A program made the translations under genes and the position numbers. Of a stretch of 64,000 bases of DNA, positions 1 through 8,153 are shown piece by piece. The notes below the pieces were generated by a model that was given only the letters and a program-made list of their open reading frames with translations, did not search any database and was not told where the DNA came from. This stretch comes from Lachnospiraceae bacterium (GTDB lineage: Bacteria > Bacillota > Clostridia > Lachnospirales > Lachnospiraceae), in NCBI GenBank assembly GCA_015057505.1, contig SVEG01000008.1:72682-136681 (forward strand), in the 5' to 3' direction. Every line of letters starts with the position of its first letter. Positions within the stretch are counted from its first letter, which is position 1.

Positions 1-918
1 TATCATTTACACAAAGCGCTCTATTCCGGGCATAATGACCACAATTATTTCGAAATTGCGCATACGGTAAAACGACTCTATGAAATGGGCGGCAACCGTC
101 CCGACGGTCTGAAGCTTTATAACTTTGTTGACAATCATGATGTCGAGCGCATTTATACCAAGCTAAATAACAAAGCGCATTTTATGCCTGTACATATCTT
201 GATGTATACCCTGCCCGGAATTCCGTCCGTTTATTACGGTTCGGAGTTTGGAATTGAAGGCAGGAAGGAACGCGGTTCGGATGCGTCGTTAAGACCGGCT
301 ATTGCTCTTTGCGACTACAAGGATGCAACTTCCAATAACCCTTGCACCAAATTAATTACTGCACTCGGGGCTGCCCGTCAGAAAATAAAGGCTCTCTCCT
401 ACGGTGAATACAAAGAGCTTATGCTTACCACAAGACAATACGCCTTTGCAAGAAATCTTGGCGGACAGTCTGTTGTAGTGACTGTTAATAATGATGATAA
501 TAGCTTTACAATGACACTTCCTGTTCAGAATGCCGCAGAATATATCGGCGTGCTGTCCGGCGAAAAGGTTGCCGTAAATAACGGTTGTATCACTGTAACT
601 GTTAAGGAAAATTCCGGTGAGATTTGGGTGCCTGAAGGCATTTGTGAAAAAGAAGAATTCGAGGTTGTTGATGAGGCTGTAAATGTTATGCCGGAGGTTG
701 TAAATATTGTGCCGGAGGTTGTTGTTCCCGAGACACCTGTTCTGTCACAAACAAATACAGACAACAAGCCTTACGAAGATATGAGTGTCGAAGAACTCCA
801 ACAAGCAATCATTGAACGCATGGCAAAAAATGGTCCTGTCACAGACCGTATGCGACAGGACGTTATAGAAAACATATATCATAATTCTTTAGTTACCTGG
901 ATTAAGAGTTTTAATTAA
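1..918 (+). CDS. GH13 alpha-amylase-family glycosidase, C-terminal part
   Basis: The reading frame is open from base 1, so the gene starts outside the window and only the last 305 residues are seen. The motif FVDNHD (about residues 42-47 of the visible part) is conserved region IV of the GH13 catalytic barrel; its Asp stabilises the transition state. The following GIPSVYYGSEFG stretch is also typical of the end of the GH13 barrel. A beta-sandwich-like domain follows, then an acidic, Val/Pro-rich linker with two near-repeats of VMPEVVNIVPEVV type and a short helical tail. It probably hydrolyses alpha-glucans such as maltodextrins; the exact substrate cannot be told from this part. The stop overlaps the end of the convergent gene by 4 bases. 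Confidence 0.9.
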   Translation, partial: YHLHKALYSGHNDHNYFEIAHTVKRLYEMGGNRPDGLKLYNFVDNHDVERIYTKLNNKAHFMPVHILMYTLPGIPSVYYGSEFGIEGRKERGSDASLRPAIALCDYKDATSNNPCTKLITALGAARQKIKALSYGEYKELMLTTRQYAFARNLGGQSVVVTVNNDDNSFTMTLPVQNAAEYIGVLSGEKVAVNNGCITVTVKENSGEIWVPEGICEKEEFEVVDEAVNVMPEVVNIVPEVVVPETPVLSQTNTDNKPYEDMSVEELQQAIIERMAKNGPVTDRMRQDVIENIYHNSLVTWIKSFN

Positions 919-1445
919 GACTCAATAATCCCAAACGCTGCAAGCGTTGCAATAAGAATAATAACAAAACCAAATCCTATAAAGAAATAATTGCCGAATT
1001 GCGAAGAACCTTTTTCTTCGTTAAGATACTTTTTCTCATCCATGATTTTGAAATAGTATCTGGGTTTACTTTCTTCCCAATCCTTGTTTAACAATGCTTC
1101 CGTCATTGTATCCATGATGCCGTCAAGAAGCTTGTTATCAGGGATTGGTTTATAGGCAACTACAAGTTCTTCTCCATCCTCACACGTTGAGTCCTGATAA
1201 AATCTATCCCAGCTTCTCGCTCTGTACTTAACACCGTCTATTAAAATCTCCGCTTCATAGCAGTAGCCTTCATAATCCGAACTTCTTCCCATGGAAATTG
1301 TTCCTGTAATAGTTGCGGTCGTATGCGGAAGCACCGCCCACTCTTTAATCTCTTTTCTTTTCCAATCCTTGCTTCTTATCAAACGAATTCCGATTATTAC
1401 AAAAAGTATGCCAAGTATGTATCCGACAATTATTCCGGGTGCCAT
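915..1445 (-). CDS. Two-TM membrane protein of unknown function
   Basis: A 176-residue protein with one hydrophobic segment near the N-terminus (about residues 4-20) and one at the C-terminus (about 152-172). Between them lies a soluble beta-rich domain containing a YCYEAEILIDGVKYRARS stretch, similar in plan to DUF3592-type membrane proteins. I cannot assign a function. The ATG at 1445 has an AAGGAG ribosome binding site 7 bases upstream. It stands alone and runs into the end of the GH13 gene. Confidence 0.6.
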   Translation of the reverse strand: MAPGIIVGYILGILFVIIGIRLIRSKDWKRKEIKEWAVLPHTTATITGTISMGRSSDYEGYCYEAEILIDGVKYRARSWDRFYQDSTCEDGEELVVAYKPIPDNKLLDGIMDTMTEALLNKDWEESKPRYYFKIMDEKKYLNEEKGSSQFGNYFFIGFGFVIILIATLAAFGIIES

Positions 1446-1631
1446 AAGATTGTCTCCTTGTTATCTCTCTTTTTCTCTCATTATGCCACCCCACTACGAA
1501 AATAGCAAGAATAAAAACAATACGTCAAAATGCAATCTATTCGCGTATAAACGCAAGTTATTCCGTTTTGTTGCAAATAAATTTTCATTGTGTTATCGTT
1601 TACATGACAAATCGAAAAGGGGCGTAGTTAA

Positions 1632-2078
1632 TTGAAAATAAAGTTAGAAGTAAGCACTGAAAAGTATAATGAAATAAAAGAACATCTGACAATGCTCGGT
1701 TTTGAAATAAGTGATGATTCTGAATTTGTATTCGCAGAAAGAAATATTTATCCCGAATACATAAGCTGCAAAAAAGATGAAGAGTCCTGTCATTTACCCG
1801 TAAACGACATTATATACATTGAAAGCATGGGGCATAACATTATTGTTCATACCTTACATGGAGAATACAAATGTACCGACAGATTATGGCAGTTCGAAAA
1901 ATCTTTGAATCCGGCAGAGTTTTTGCGCATCAGCAACTCCGTGATTATTCACAAGAAAAAAATCAAGCGCATAAAATCAGCATTATCGCAAAAATTTATG
2001 GTTACTATGGCAGATGAAAGCATCGTCGATGTAACAAGAAGTTATTATTACTTGTTTAAAAATGAATTTGGAATATAG
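1632..2078 (+). CDS. LytTR-family DNA-binding regulator
   Basis: A 148-residue protein. The C-terminal two thirds (about 50-146) is a LytTR DNA-binding domain, with the typical DIIYIES strand, the EFLRISNSVIIHKKKIKRI recognition region and a final Tyr-rich segment. There is no response-regulator receiver domain; the first 45 residues form a short helix-strand unit seen in stand-alone LytTR proteins. The start is TTG, preceded by an AGGGG ribosome binding site. The next gene follows after 11 bases and encodes a membrane protein, matching the common pattern of a LytTR regulator with a membrane partner, although the partner is not an obvious DUF3021 protein. Confidence 0.88.
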   Translation: MKIKLEVSTEKYNEIKEHLTMLGFEISDDSEFVFAERNIYPEYISCKKDEESCHLPVNDIIYIESMGHNIIVHTLHGEYKCTDRLWQFEKSLNPAEFLRISNSVIIHKKKIKRIKSALSQKFMVTMADESIVDVTRSYYYLFKNEFGI

Positions 2079-2089
2079 GAGGTATTTTT

Positions 2090-2806
2090 ATGAAAAATTT
2101 AGTCGCAGTACCTAAAATAGTTGCAATGATTTTTTTCATTTTATTGATTATACTTGCCAGTCTTATAATTTATAAAATTTTATATAACATTAAAATCAAC
2201 AAACAATTGCAAAGCGGAAACACAAACGGAAAACAGTGGCCTGCGCCAAAGACTATCGTCACAACCGTTGCATTGATATTTCTAAGCATTTTTTGTATTA
2301 CTCTCTACTCAAATAATAACAAAAGTTCTATAACTTACAATGCTAATCAATATACAGATTACAGGAGTTATACATCAGAAGAAATAATCGGAACTGTATA
2401 TGAACAATATACACATGCGTTTGAAACAGGCGAATTACCCGGATATGAGAAGTTCGAAAAAACAGAATCCGATGTCCATTACATGTATTTTAAAAGCAAA
2501 AAAAGCTATGACATTTTACACCCGTCATTTATTATATTCGTGGAATATGTCGGTGACCAAAATATTGTTTCATACTCTGATGAAAGCAGAATTTATTACA
2601 ACCAGGACAATTCTTTCGGCAGTGCAGGCGGCGGCAATGCTACAAATTTCTACTGTGTAGTTGGGAATATGGATTTAAACAAATATATGGGATTTAATTA
2701 CAATATAGCCTTTTATTGCAATATGGAGGATTTATTTAACTTAAAAAACGAGGGGTTTTCAAGCAACGATAATGCCGTAGCACGCGCAGAAATATGGATT
2801 AATTAA
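2090..2806 (+). CDS. Membrane protein of unknown function, LytTR partner
   Basis: A 238-residue protein with two hydrophobic segments (about 8-30 and 56-74) followed by a 160-residue domain rich in Tyr, Asn and Ser that would lie outside the membrane. No family is recognised. The ATG has a perfect AGGAGG seven bases upstream and lies 11 bases after the LytTR gene, so the two are probably translated from one message. A role as sensor or antagonist of the LytTR regulator is plausible but only inferred from position. A hairpin terminator follows. Confidence 0.65.
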   Translation: MKNLVAVPKIVAMIFFILLIILASLIIYKILYNIKINKQLQSGNTNGKQWPAPKTIVTTVALIFLSIFCITLYSNNNKSSITYNANQYTDYRSYTSEEIIGTVYEQYTHAFETGELPGYEKFEKTESDVHYMYFKSKKSYDILHPSFIIFVEYVGDQNIVSYSDESRIYYNQDNSFGSAGGGNATNFYCVVGNMDLNKYMGFNYNIAFYCNMEDLFNLKNEGFSSNDNAVARAEIWIN

Positions 2807-2817
2807 TGTCAAAAACT

Positions 2818-2843
2818 AAGAGAGAGTTTTGCGACTCTCTCTT
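2818..2843. terminator. Bidirectional hairpin terminator
   Basis: AAGAGAGAGT and ACTCTCTCTT arms around a short loop. It lies between the convergent ends of the 2090 and 2879 genes. The minus direction runs into AGTTTTTGAC. Confidence 0.7.
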
Positions 2844-2878
2844 CTTCAAAGTTCTACTAAGCTTTACTCTTCACACTA

Positions 2879-3679
2879 TCAATTTTTATACTGCTTTCCT
2901 GTATGATCCATATGAAATTCCCCTGTATGTATAAGCTTTGAAATCGGTACAAGTTCATACCCCTGTGTCTGCAAACCTACAATCACCTGCTCAAGTGCAT
3001 CCTTTGTATACTTCGCGCCATTGTGCATTAGAATGATTGCGCCGTTACCTAAATTCTTGTGATTAAGCACGGTTTTTACGATACTGTCAGCACCATAATC
3101 CTTCCAGTCCAAACTGTCCACAGACCACTGCACGGTATAATATTTACAGGCAGTTGCCGTTGTAATTACATCATTATCATAATCACCGTAAGGCGGTCTG
3201 AAAAGACACATCTCAATTCCCAGAAGCTCCTTTATCGTCTGGTGCGGTTTAAGAAGCTCTGACTGGATATCAGAAGTGTTAAGCTGGCTCATATTTTTGT
3301 GATTCTCGCCGTGATTGGCAATATCATGCCCGGCTTCGTAAATCTTTTTTACATCATCGGGATACTTCTTCATCCACTCTCCTGTCATAAAAAATGTAAC
3401 CCTTACGTTGTGCTTGGCGAGGATATCAAGAATTTGCTGCGTGTCTTCATTCCCCCAAGCCGCATCAAAACTAAGTGCCACCTTTTTCTCCGTAGTATCC
3501 ACGCAATATATCGGCAGTTCCCTATTTCCCACTCTCGTATTTGTCTGCACGATGCTCGGTGCATAAAGCAGGCAACCTACAATCAGCACAAGAACTGCGC
3601 CGAGCACGACCCCTCGCTTTTTCAGAATAAATATAATATCGTCCTTAATATTCCTTTTGTTTTCATTATTCTCGTTCAT
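2879..3679 (-). CDS. Membrane-anchored polysaccharide deacetylase (NodB domain)
   Basis: A 266-residue protein with a cytosolic tail, one membrane segment (about 23-40) and an extracytoplasmic NodB/CE4 domain. Visible motifs are SFDAAW (70-75, motif 1, with metal-binding Asp), HGENH (123-127, the zinc-binding H-x3-H) and RPPYG (161-165). The SFDAAWGNEDT form and single anchor resemble PdaB-like deacetylases of sporeformers, which act on N-acetylated peptidoglycan sugars. The substrate is not proven. The start at 3679 has AGGTGA upstream. It is transcribed alone. Confidence 0.9.
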   Translation of the reverse strand: MNENNENKRNIKDDIIFILKKRGVVLGAVLVLIVGCLLYAPSIVQTNTRVGNRELPIYCVDTTEKKVALSFDAAWGNEDTQQILDILAKHNVRVTFFMTGEWMKKYPDDVKKIYEAGHDIANHGENHKNMSQLNTSDIQSELLKPHQTIKELLGIEMCLFRPPYGDYDNDVITTATACKYYTVQWSVDSLDWKDYGADSIVKTVLNHKNLGNGAIILMHNGAKYTKDALEQVIVGLQTQGYELVPISKLIHTGEFHMDHTGKQYKN

Positions 3680-3725
3680 ATTTTCACCTAAAACCGTTAT
3701 TGATATATTATATTAAAAATGTGTA

Positions 3726-3756
3726 CAAAAAAGACCCATGCCGTAGCATGAGCCTT
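3726..3756 (-). terminator. Terminator after the serpin gene
   Basis: On the minus strand GGCTCATGC pairs with GCATGGGTC around TACG, followed by a run of six T. It ends the sigma factor-serpin operon. Confidence 0.8.
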
Positions 3757-3770
3757 TGAAATCATATTAA

Positions 3771-5204
3771 CTACTGCGGATTATTAACGCATCCTGCAAA
3801 AAGAGGTATATTGCCATTTGCAATCACAAAAAGGAATGGTCTGTCCAAAACAAAATCTATAATCTCTTCCGGCGGTGGTGCCTCTCCCGCAGCAGGAAGC
3901 TCAATATAAGTTGCTGCCTTTACTCCTTCTTCGTCAATCTCCACACGAACAGACTGATTTACTGCTGTCAAAAAAACAGGTTCGTATGTCGTAACATTAG
4001 AAAAGTCTGCGTTGTACTCAAATATATCTGTTACACCCAAATGCTCAAGTCCTTCTCTTAAATTCAATGTCGATGACACATCGAATTTGGGAACGGACAA
4101 ATTTACCTTCAAATACTTACGGTTTTGCCATTCGTTAGAGCTTGACCAATCGTCAGTAAGCACCATCTCCATATAAGTTCCGTCTTCAAGAACATCCTTT
4201 GTTGTCTTACCCTCATCCGGCAAAACAAACCACATTCTACATCCATTTTTCAGATACAAACATACGGCGCCATAATTTTCTCCCCAATAGTAATTCATTT
4301 TTTTCTGTTTTTTATTCATATAGGTGACCTGTTTTTCACCGGTCGGCATATAAAATACATCTTCCGTATTCGCATTGCTTGAAAATTGGTCAGTCCACTT
4401 CGACTGAAAATATAAGGTAGAATATAGTGCCATAACAATATCCTGACTTAATTTAATATTGGCGGTACTATCCTTTAAAAAATTCCCGGTATTATCATTT
4501 ATCCAGTTGGCAATATCCTTATTAATCTTATCGCTTCCCAAGTCACCCCGATAAACAGATGCATAATAATGATAACTCAAAGCATCCATTACATTCTGAT
4601 TGTACTCTATGCCGTTCTCCCACCATAAAGAATTGGCAAGTACGCAAATCTCATGCTCATCTTTCTGATATACACTTTCCCACACGGCACTTACCTGTCT
4701 GCGCAAGGCCTCTGTATCCGGTGCATTTAACAAATCAAGAATCTGTTTGCGGGTATTACCTTCCGTTAATTCCGTCAGCATCGCAAGCCCTATATAAGCA
4801 TTAACCGGCGACCATAATTTATTATCATTATCATCCGTTACAAGAAACTGTTTTGTTCCCTTCGTAAAAAAAAGACTCAAGGCTGAAACCGCCTGCTTTG
4901 ATACCTCTGTGCGCTGTTTGCTTTCTGCTCTTGCTAAATCTACTGCTTCTAAATATTCTTCCCTACTGTTATAGTCATCATAATCCGACATTTTTGTAAT
5001 ACGGGCCTCACTCGGCAGAGCAACTGCATAAGCACGAATCCTCATCGGCCCTGCTAATATGCCTATACCAATCGCAATAACCAGCATTGCTGCCACGGCA
5101 CTCATCCAAAGTGCTCTCTTCTTTCTTTTAGGCGACTTACCTGCCTCCCCAATATGCTTATCACTGATTTCTTCTAACGCAGTTAAAATGTGTTCACGCT
5201 TCAT
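3771..5204 (-). CDS. Membrane-anchored serpin in an ECF sigma factor operon
   Basis: A 477-residue protein. Residues 1-30 are a charged cytosolic tail (ALEEISDKHIGEA), 31-52 a membrane segment, and about 100-477 a serpin domain. Serpin hallmarks are SPVNAYIGLAMLTELTEGNT near the start, the hinge EEGVKAATYIE near residue 425-435 and the C-terminal DRPFLFVI. The small residues in the hinge suggest an inhibitory type that traps a protease by loop insertion; from hinge spacing the P1 site falls near Gly-Glu-Ala, but this is a rough inference. The gene overlaps the upstream ECF sigma gene by 11 bases and has its own AAGGAGGG site. The N-terminal tail plus membrane segment is the layout of proteins that take the anti-sigma position in many Clostridia. 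No classical zinc-finger anti-sigma domain is present. Confidence 0.9.
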   Translation of the reverse strand: MKREHILTALEEISDKHIGEAGKSPKRKKRALWMSAVAAMLVIAIGIGILAGPMRIRAYAVALPSEARITKMSDYDDYNSREEYLEAVDLARAESKQRTEVSKQAVSALSLFFTKGTKQFLVTDDNDNKLWSPVNAYIGLAMLTELTEGNTRKQILDLLNAPDTEALRRQVSAVWESVYQKDEHEICVLANSLWWENGIEYNQNVMDALSYHYYASVYRGDLGSDKINKDIANWINDNTGNFLKDSTANIKLSQDIVMALYSTLYFQSKWTDQFSSNANTEDVFYMPTGEKQVTYMNKKQKKMNYYWGENYGAVCLYLKNGCRMWFVLPDEGKTTKDVLEDGTYMEMVLTDDWSSSNEWQNRKYLKVNLSVPKFDVSSTLNLREGLEHLGVTDIFEYNADFSNVTTYEPVFLTAVNQSVRVEIDEEGVKAATYIELPAAGEAPPPEEIIDFVLDRPFLFVIANGNIPLFAGCVNNPQ

Positions 5205-5754
5205 AATTATATCCCTCCTTCTGCAAATGGTCCTTCAGACTTTTTCGGAGTCGGTTTAATCGAACGGAAACTGCATTCTCCTGCATATTGAGTGCATCTG
5301 CAATATCCTTAACAGAATCACCAAACCAGTAACGCCTTAAAAAGATATAACGATTCTCCTTAGAATTGCCGGATAAAAACCTGTCGATAGCACGTCCTAA
5401 TTCTTTCGCATCTATCAACTGTTCCAAATCATCTCCCGGCAAGCATTCATTTAACTCATCCAAAGACAAATCGTATCTTCCGTTTCTCTTCTTAGCCATA
5501 TTAATTTCCAATTTTTTAAGTGCAATGTTACGTCCTGTGCGATATACATACGGAGCCAACGGGTCAGGTGATGCAGGCGGAATAGCATTCCACAGAGCCA
5601 GATAAGTATCATTTGTACACTCTTCGGCATCAGACAGATTTCCCAAAATATTATAGGCGATTCGAGATAATTGCTTGCCAAATCGTATACTAAGTTCATT
5701 GATAGCATGCTCGACTCTGGAAAAAAGCAGCCCGATAATCTTCTTATCTTCCAC
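5194..5754 (-). CDS. ECF-type RNA polymerase sigma factor
   Basis: A sigma-70 family, group 4 protein of 186 residues. Region 2 lies near the N-terminus (YNILGNLSDAEECTNDTYLALW is the core-binding and -10 recognition part) and region 4 at the C-terminus, with the helix-turn-helix DSVKDIADALNMQENAVSVRL. The likely start is GTG at 5754, seven bases after GAGGAGG; the more upstream GTG at 5772 lies ahead of this site. The stop overlaps the serpin start by 11 bases, implying translational coupling. A candidate ECF-type promoter lies just upstream, suggesting autoregulation. Confidence 0.92.
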   Translation of the reverse strand: MEDKKIIGLLFSRVEHAINELSIRFGKQLSRIAYNILGNLSDAEECTNDTYLALWNAIPPASPDPLAPYVYRTGRNIALKKLEINMAKKRNGRYDLSLDELNECLPGDDLEQLIDAKELGRAIDRFLSGNSKENRYIFLRRYWFGDSVKDIADALNMQENAVSVRLNRLRKSLKDHLQKEGYNYEA

Positions 5755-5778
5755 TCTATAACCTCCTCTCACCTATAT

Positions 5779-5806
5779 ACTCCGTTTTTTTATATCCAAT
5801 CTTACA
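5779..5806 (-). promoter_or_regulatory. Candidate ECF sigma promoter
   Basis: On the minus strand TGTAAG is separated by 16 bases from CGGAGT. This has the same plan as the clearer TGTAAC-16-CGTCTA promoter ahead of the other ECF gene (49601-49629). It would place a start site just ahead of the sigma factor ribosome binding site. Confidence 0.45.
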
Positions 5807-5841
5807 AATAAAATAAAATTTCTTTTAATCTTTTAATCTTT

Positions 5842-7407
5842 TTAGTCTAAATACTTGCGAAGCACCGCTCTTACAGCACCCTCGCCCACGATAAGTTCTT
5901 CAAACAGACCGATTATCTTGTCTGCAAGACCAATCTCGTTAAGATCCACTGCAAACACATCCTTGCGTCCGAGGAATTTAACCACATTCTCTCTCTGAAC
6001 ATCACTAAGTTTGCCCTGTCCGAGCTTGACATCTGCAACATACTCCTGAAGTTCTGTAAGAAGCGGATCGGGACTAGGTGTAAATGCTTCGCCGTTATCT
6101 CTCACGCCCATAAGGTATCTGAAGTAACCTGCGATAACAAGCGGAACTGCGATAAGCTCCGACACATCCATACCTTTTTCAATATAGGACTTGAGTGTCT
6201 CACCAAAACGAATCGGAAGCTTCTGAGATGTATCCGTAGCAATTCGCTCCGGCGCATCCGGCATAAAAGGATTCGGAAGACGTTTGTACACAACTTCGTC
6301 TATAAAAGTCTTCGGGCTTATGATTCCCGGGTCAGTTACAACCGGCATTCCCTCGATATACCCGAGACGATTAACGAGCTTTGCAAGCTCCTCATCCTTC
6401 ATTTCGTCGCAGATAAGCTTGTGTCCGAGAAGACAACCGTAAATTGCAAGTGAGGTATGCAAAGGATTAAGGCATGTACAAACCTTCATTTTTTCAACTT
6501 TGTCAACAGTCTCTCTATCCGCAAAATAAATTCCGCCTTCTTCAAGCGGCGGTCTGCCGTTCGGGAAGCTGTCCTCGATTACAAGATACTGAACCTCCTC
6601 CGCATTAACAAATGCTGAAGTGTATGTGTTCTTGGAAGTAATTATCAAATCATTGTCTTCAAAACCGTCTGCAGCAAGCATCTCCTGCACCTTTGCATCA
6701 GGTCTGGGAGTGATTTTATCAATCATGCTCCACGGGAAAGATACCTTCTTGGAATCTGAAAGATAATCAAGGAATTCAGGCTCTGCACTGCCTTCTTCTA
6801 CCCACTGCTTCGCATAACCGAGCACAACTGATTTTAACTTGTCACCGTTATGTGAGCAGTTGTCCATGCTCACCATTGCAATCGGGTAAGCACCTGCCTT
6901 GAAGCGCTCGTACAAAAGCTTCGCCGTCTTCTCCATGATACCGTTCTTGAAGAAACCATAGCCCTTCTCAGTAATTGTATAACTCACCATCTGGAGTGAC
7001 GGCTCCCTAAACAATCTACAAAACTCCTGCCACTCTGCCGAAGTCTCATCATCGCTTACAACGTGCGCATCAACCACACTTGCGATAATCTCTTTATCAA
7101 TCGTTCCGTCAGCCTTAAGTGTAACCAAAAGACTAAGTGAATCGTAAGGCTTGTATGCCTTTTCTATAATCTCATAGTCAAAGCCCTCGCCGACAATAAT
7201 ACCTTTATCGTAAATTCCCTTATCAAGAAGCTTCTGAAGCACTGCCGCCGGAAAAGCCCTAAATATATTACCCGCACCAAAATGAATCCATGTAGGCTCT
7301 CTAAGAGTATTTTCCTTCACTTTGCTTCTATCAAACTGCGGAAGCTTATAGCCCTTCGCCTCAAAAGCTTCTCTCATCTCTTTTACTTCATAATCTCTTA
7401 TTTTCAT
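5842..7407 (-). CDS. uxuB: Mannitol dehydrogenase family oxidoreductase, probable fructuronate reductase
   Basis: A 521-residue member of the long-chain mannitol dehydrogenase/UxuB/UxaB family. WIHFGAGNIFRAFPA near residue 39 is the nucleotide-binding loop; MVSMDNCSHNGDKL carries the family signature with catalytic Asn; the KxxxxxxxH region (KVCTCLNPLHTSLAIYGCLLGH) is also present. Beside altronate dehydratase and tagaturonate reductase, the best assignment is D-fructuronate reductase (fructuronate to D-mannonate with NADH), the glucuronate branch of hexuronate breakdown. A mannitol or arabinitol dehydrogenase is the alternative. A TATAAT-like -10 (minus strand of 7430-7435) lies just upstream, so it probably has its own promoter beyond the fold-back repeat. 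Confidence 0.82.
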   Translation of the reverse strand: MKIRDYEVKEMREAFEAKGYKLPQFDRSKVKENTLREPTWIHFGAGNIFRAFPAAVLQKLLDKGIYDKGIIVGEGFDYEIIEKAYKPYDSLSLLVTLKADGTIDKEIIASVVDAHVVSDDETSAEWQEFCRLFREPSLQMVSYTITEKGYGFFKNGIMEKTAKLLYERFKAGAYPIAMVSMDNCSHNGDKLKSVVLGYAKQWVEEGSAEPEFLDYLSDSKKVSFPWSMIDKITPRPDAKVQEMLAADGFEDNDLIITSKNTYTSAFVNAEEVQYLVIEDSFPNGRPPLEEGGIYFADRETVDKVEKMKVCTCLNPLHTSLAIYGCLLGHKLICDEMKDEELAKLVNRLGYIEGMPVVTDPGIISPKTFIDEVVYKRLPNPFMPDAPERIATDTSQKLPIRFGETLKSYIEKGMDVSELIAVPLVIAGYFRYLMGVRDNGEAFTPSPDPLLTELQEYVADVKLGQGKLSDVQRENVVKFLGRKDVFAVDLNEIGLADKIIGLFEELIVGEGAVRAVLRKYLD

Positions 7408-7537
7408 GACGTCACCCTTTCATATTTGCATTATATAGTTCCAATCTAAACCAAGTATAACATACATTTTTTATTATTAAAATGTCCATTATTACCCTAA
7501 ATCATGCAAAAATTGCTTTCCGGTGTTATTCTGACTG

Positions 7538-8088
7538 AATTACGCCATCTGCCCTGCATATTTTAGCAATATAGTCTGTGTTTGGGGAATTGGGGAGTAT
7601 GGTTTTTTCTTGCAACCTTTTACGTTTTTAAGAATAACTAATGCTTTTTGCTTTCCACCGTTTGATTTTGTGCCGCTCCGTTAAACTCGTTGGAATTGAA
7701 GAAGTTCAAGCGATTTGGAAAATATGTAGATTTTATATGCAAGGGTTAAAGGCACTTAAAAAACCTCGCTCCTTGGCTCGTGAGACGAAACTAAAATATC
7801 TTATATTGCAAATAAATTAATGTTTCGTCTCGCAAGCCTAGTAGCGCTAGGTTTTTTTCGTAGCGAGAGCGTGCCTTATAACCCTTGCATATAAAATCTA
7901 CATATTTTCCAAACCGCAGAACTTCTAATCAATTCCACTCAGACAACTCTGCGCGGCACAATTTGGTGGAAAGCTTAAAAAGCAAAGTTATTCTAAAAAC
8001 CTTTGGTTGTCTGCGAAAAAACCATACTCCCCCAATTCCCTAAACACAGACTATATTGCTAAAATATGCAGGGCAGATGGCGTAATTC
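7538..8088. repeat. 551-bp fold-back element (long imperfect inverted repeat)
   Basis: The whole interval is one long inverted repeat centred near 7807. The left arm from 7538 and the right arm back from 8088 match almost perfectly for the outer 70 bases, diverge in the middle (roughly two thirds or more identical by eye), then match exactly for about 35 bases (left arm 7714-7748). The innermost stem is GAGACGAAA (7782-7790) with TTTCGTCTC (7823-7831) around a 32-base AT-rich loop. No open reading frame of note lies inside and no clear target-site duplication is seen at the ends. It sits just downstream of the uxaA terminator and fills most of the 746-base gap before uxuB. It could be a MITE-like mobile element or a large structured RNA. 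Confidence 0.9.
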
Positions 8089-8094
8089 GGGTGT

Positions 8095-8140
8095 AAAAAC
8101 ACCCCGGACTAAGCACCGACATTGCAGTGATAATCCGGGG
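8095..8140 (-). terminator. Terminator after uxaA
   Basis: On the minus strand CCCCGGA pairs with TCCGGGG, followed by TGTTTTT. It ends the uxaB-uxaA transcript before the fold-back element. Confidence 0.85.
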
Positions 8141-8153
8141 TATATTGTTATGA

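Noticed and set aside
7442-8153. Insertion sequence with lost transposase
   Set aside because: No transposase remnant is seen in any frame inside the fold-back element.
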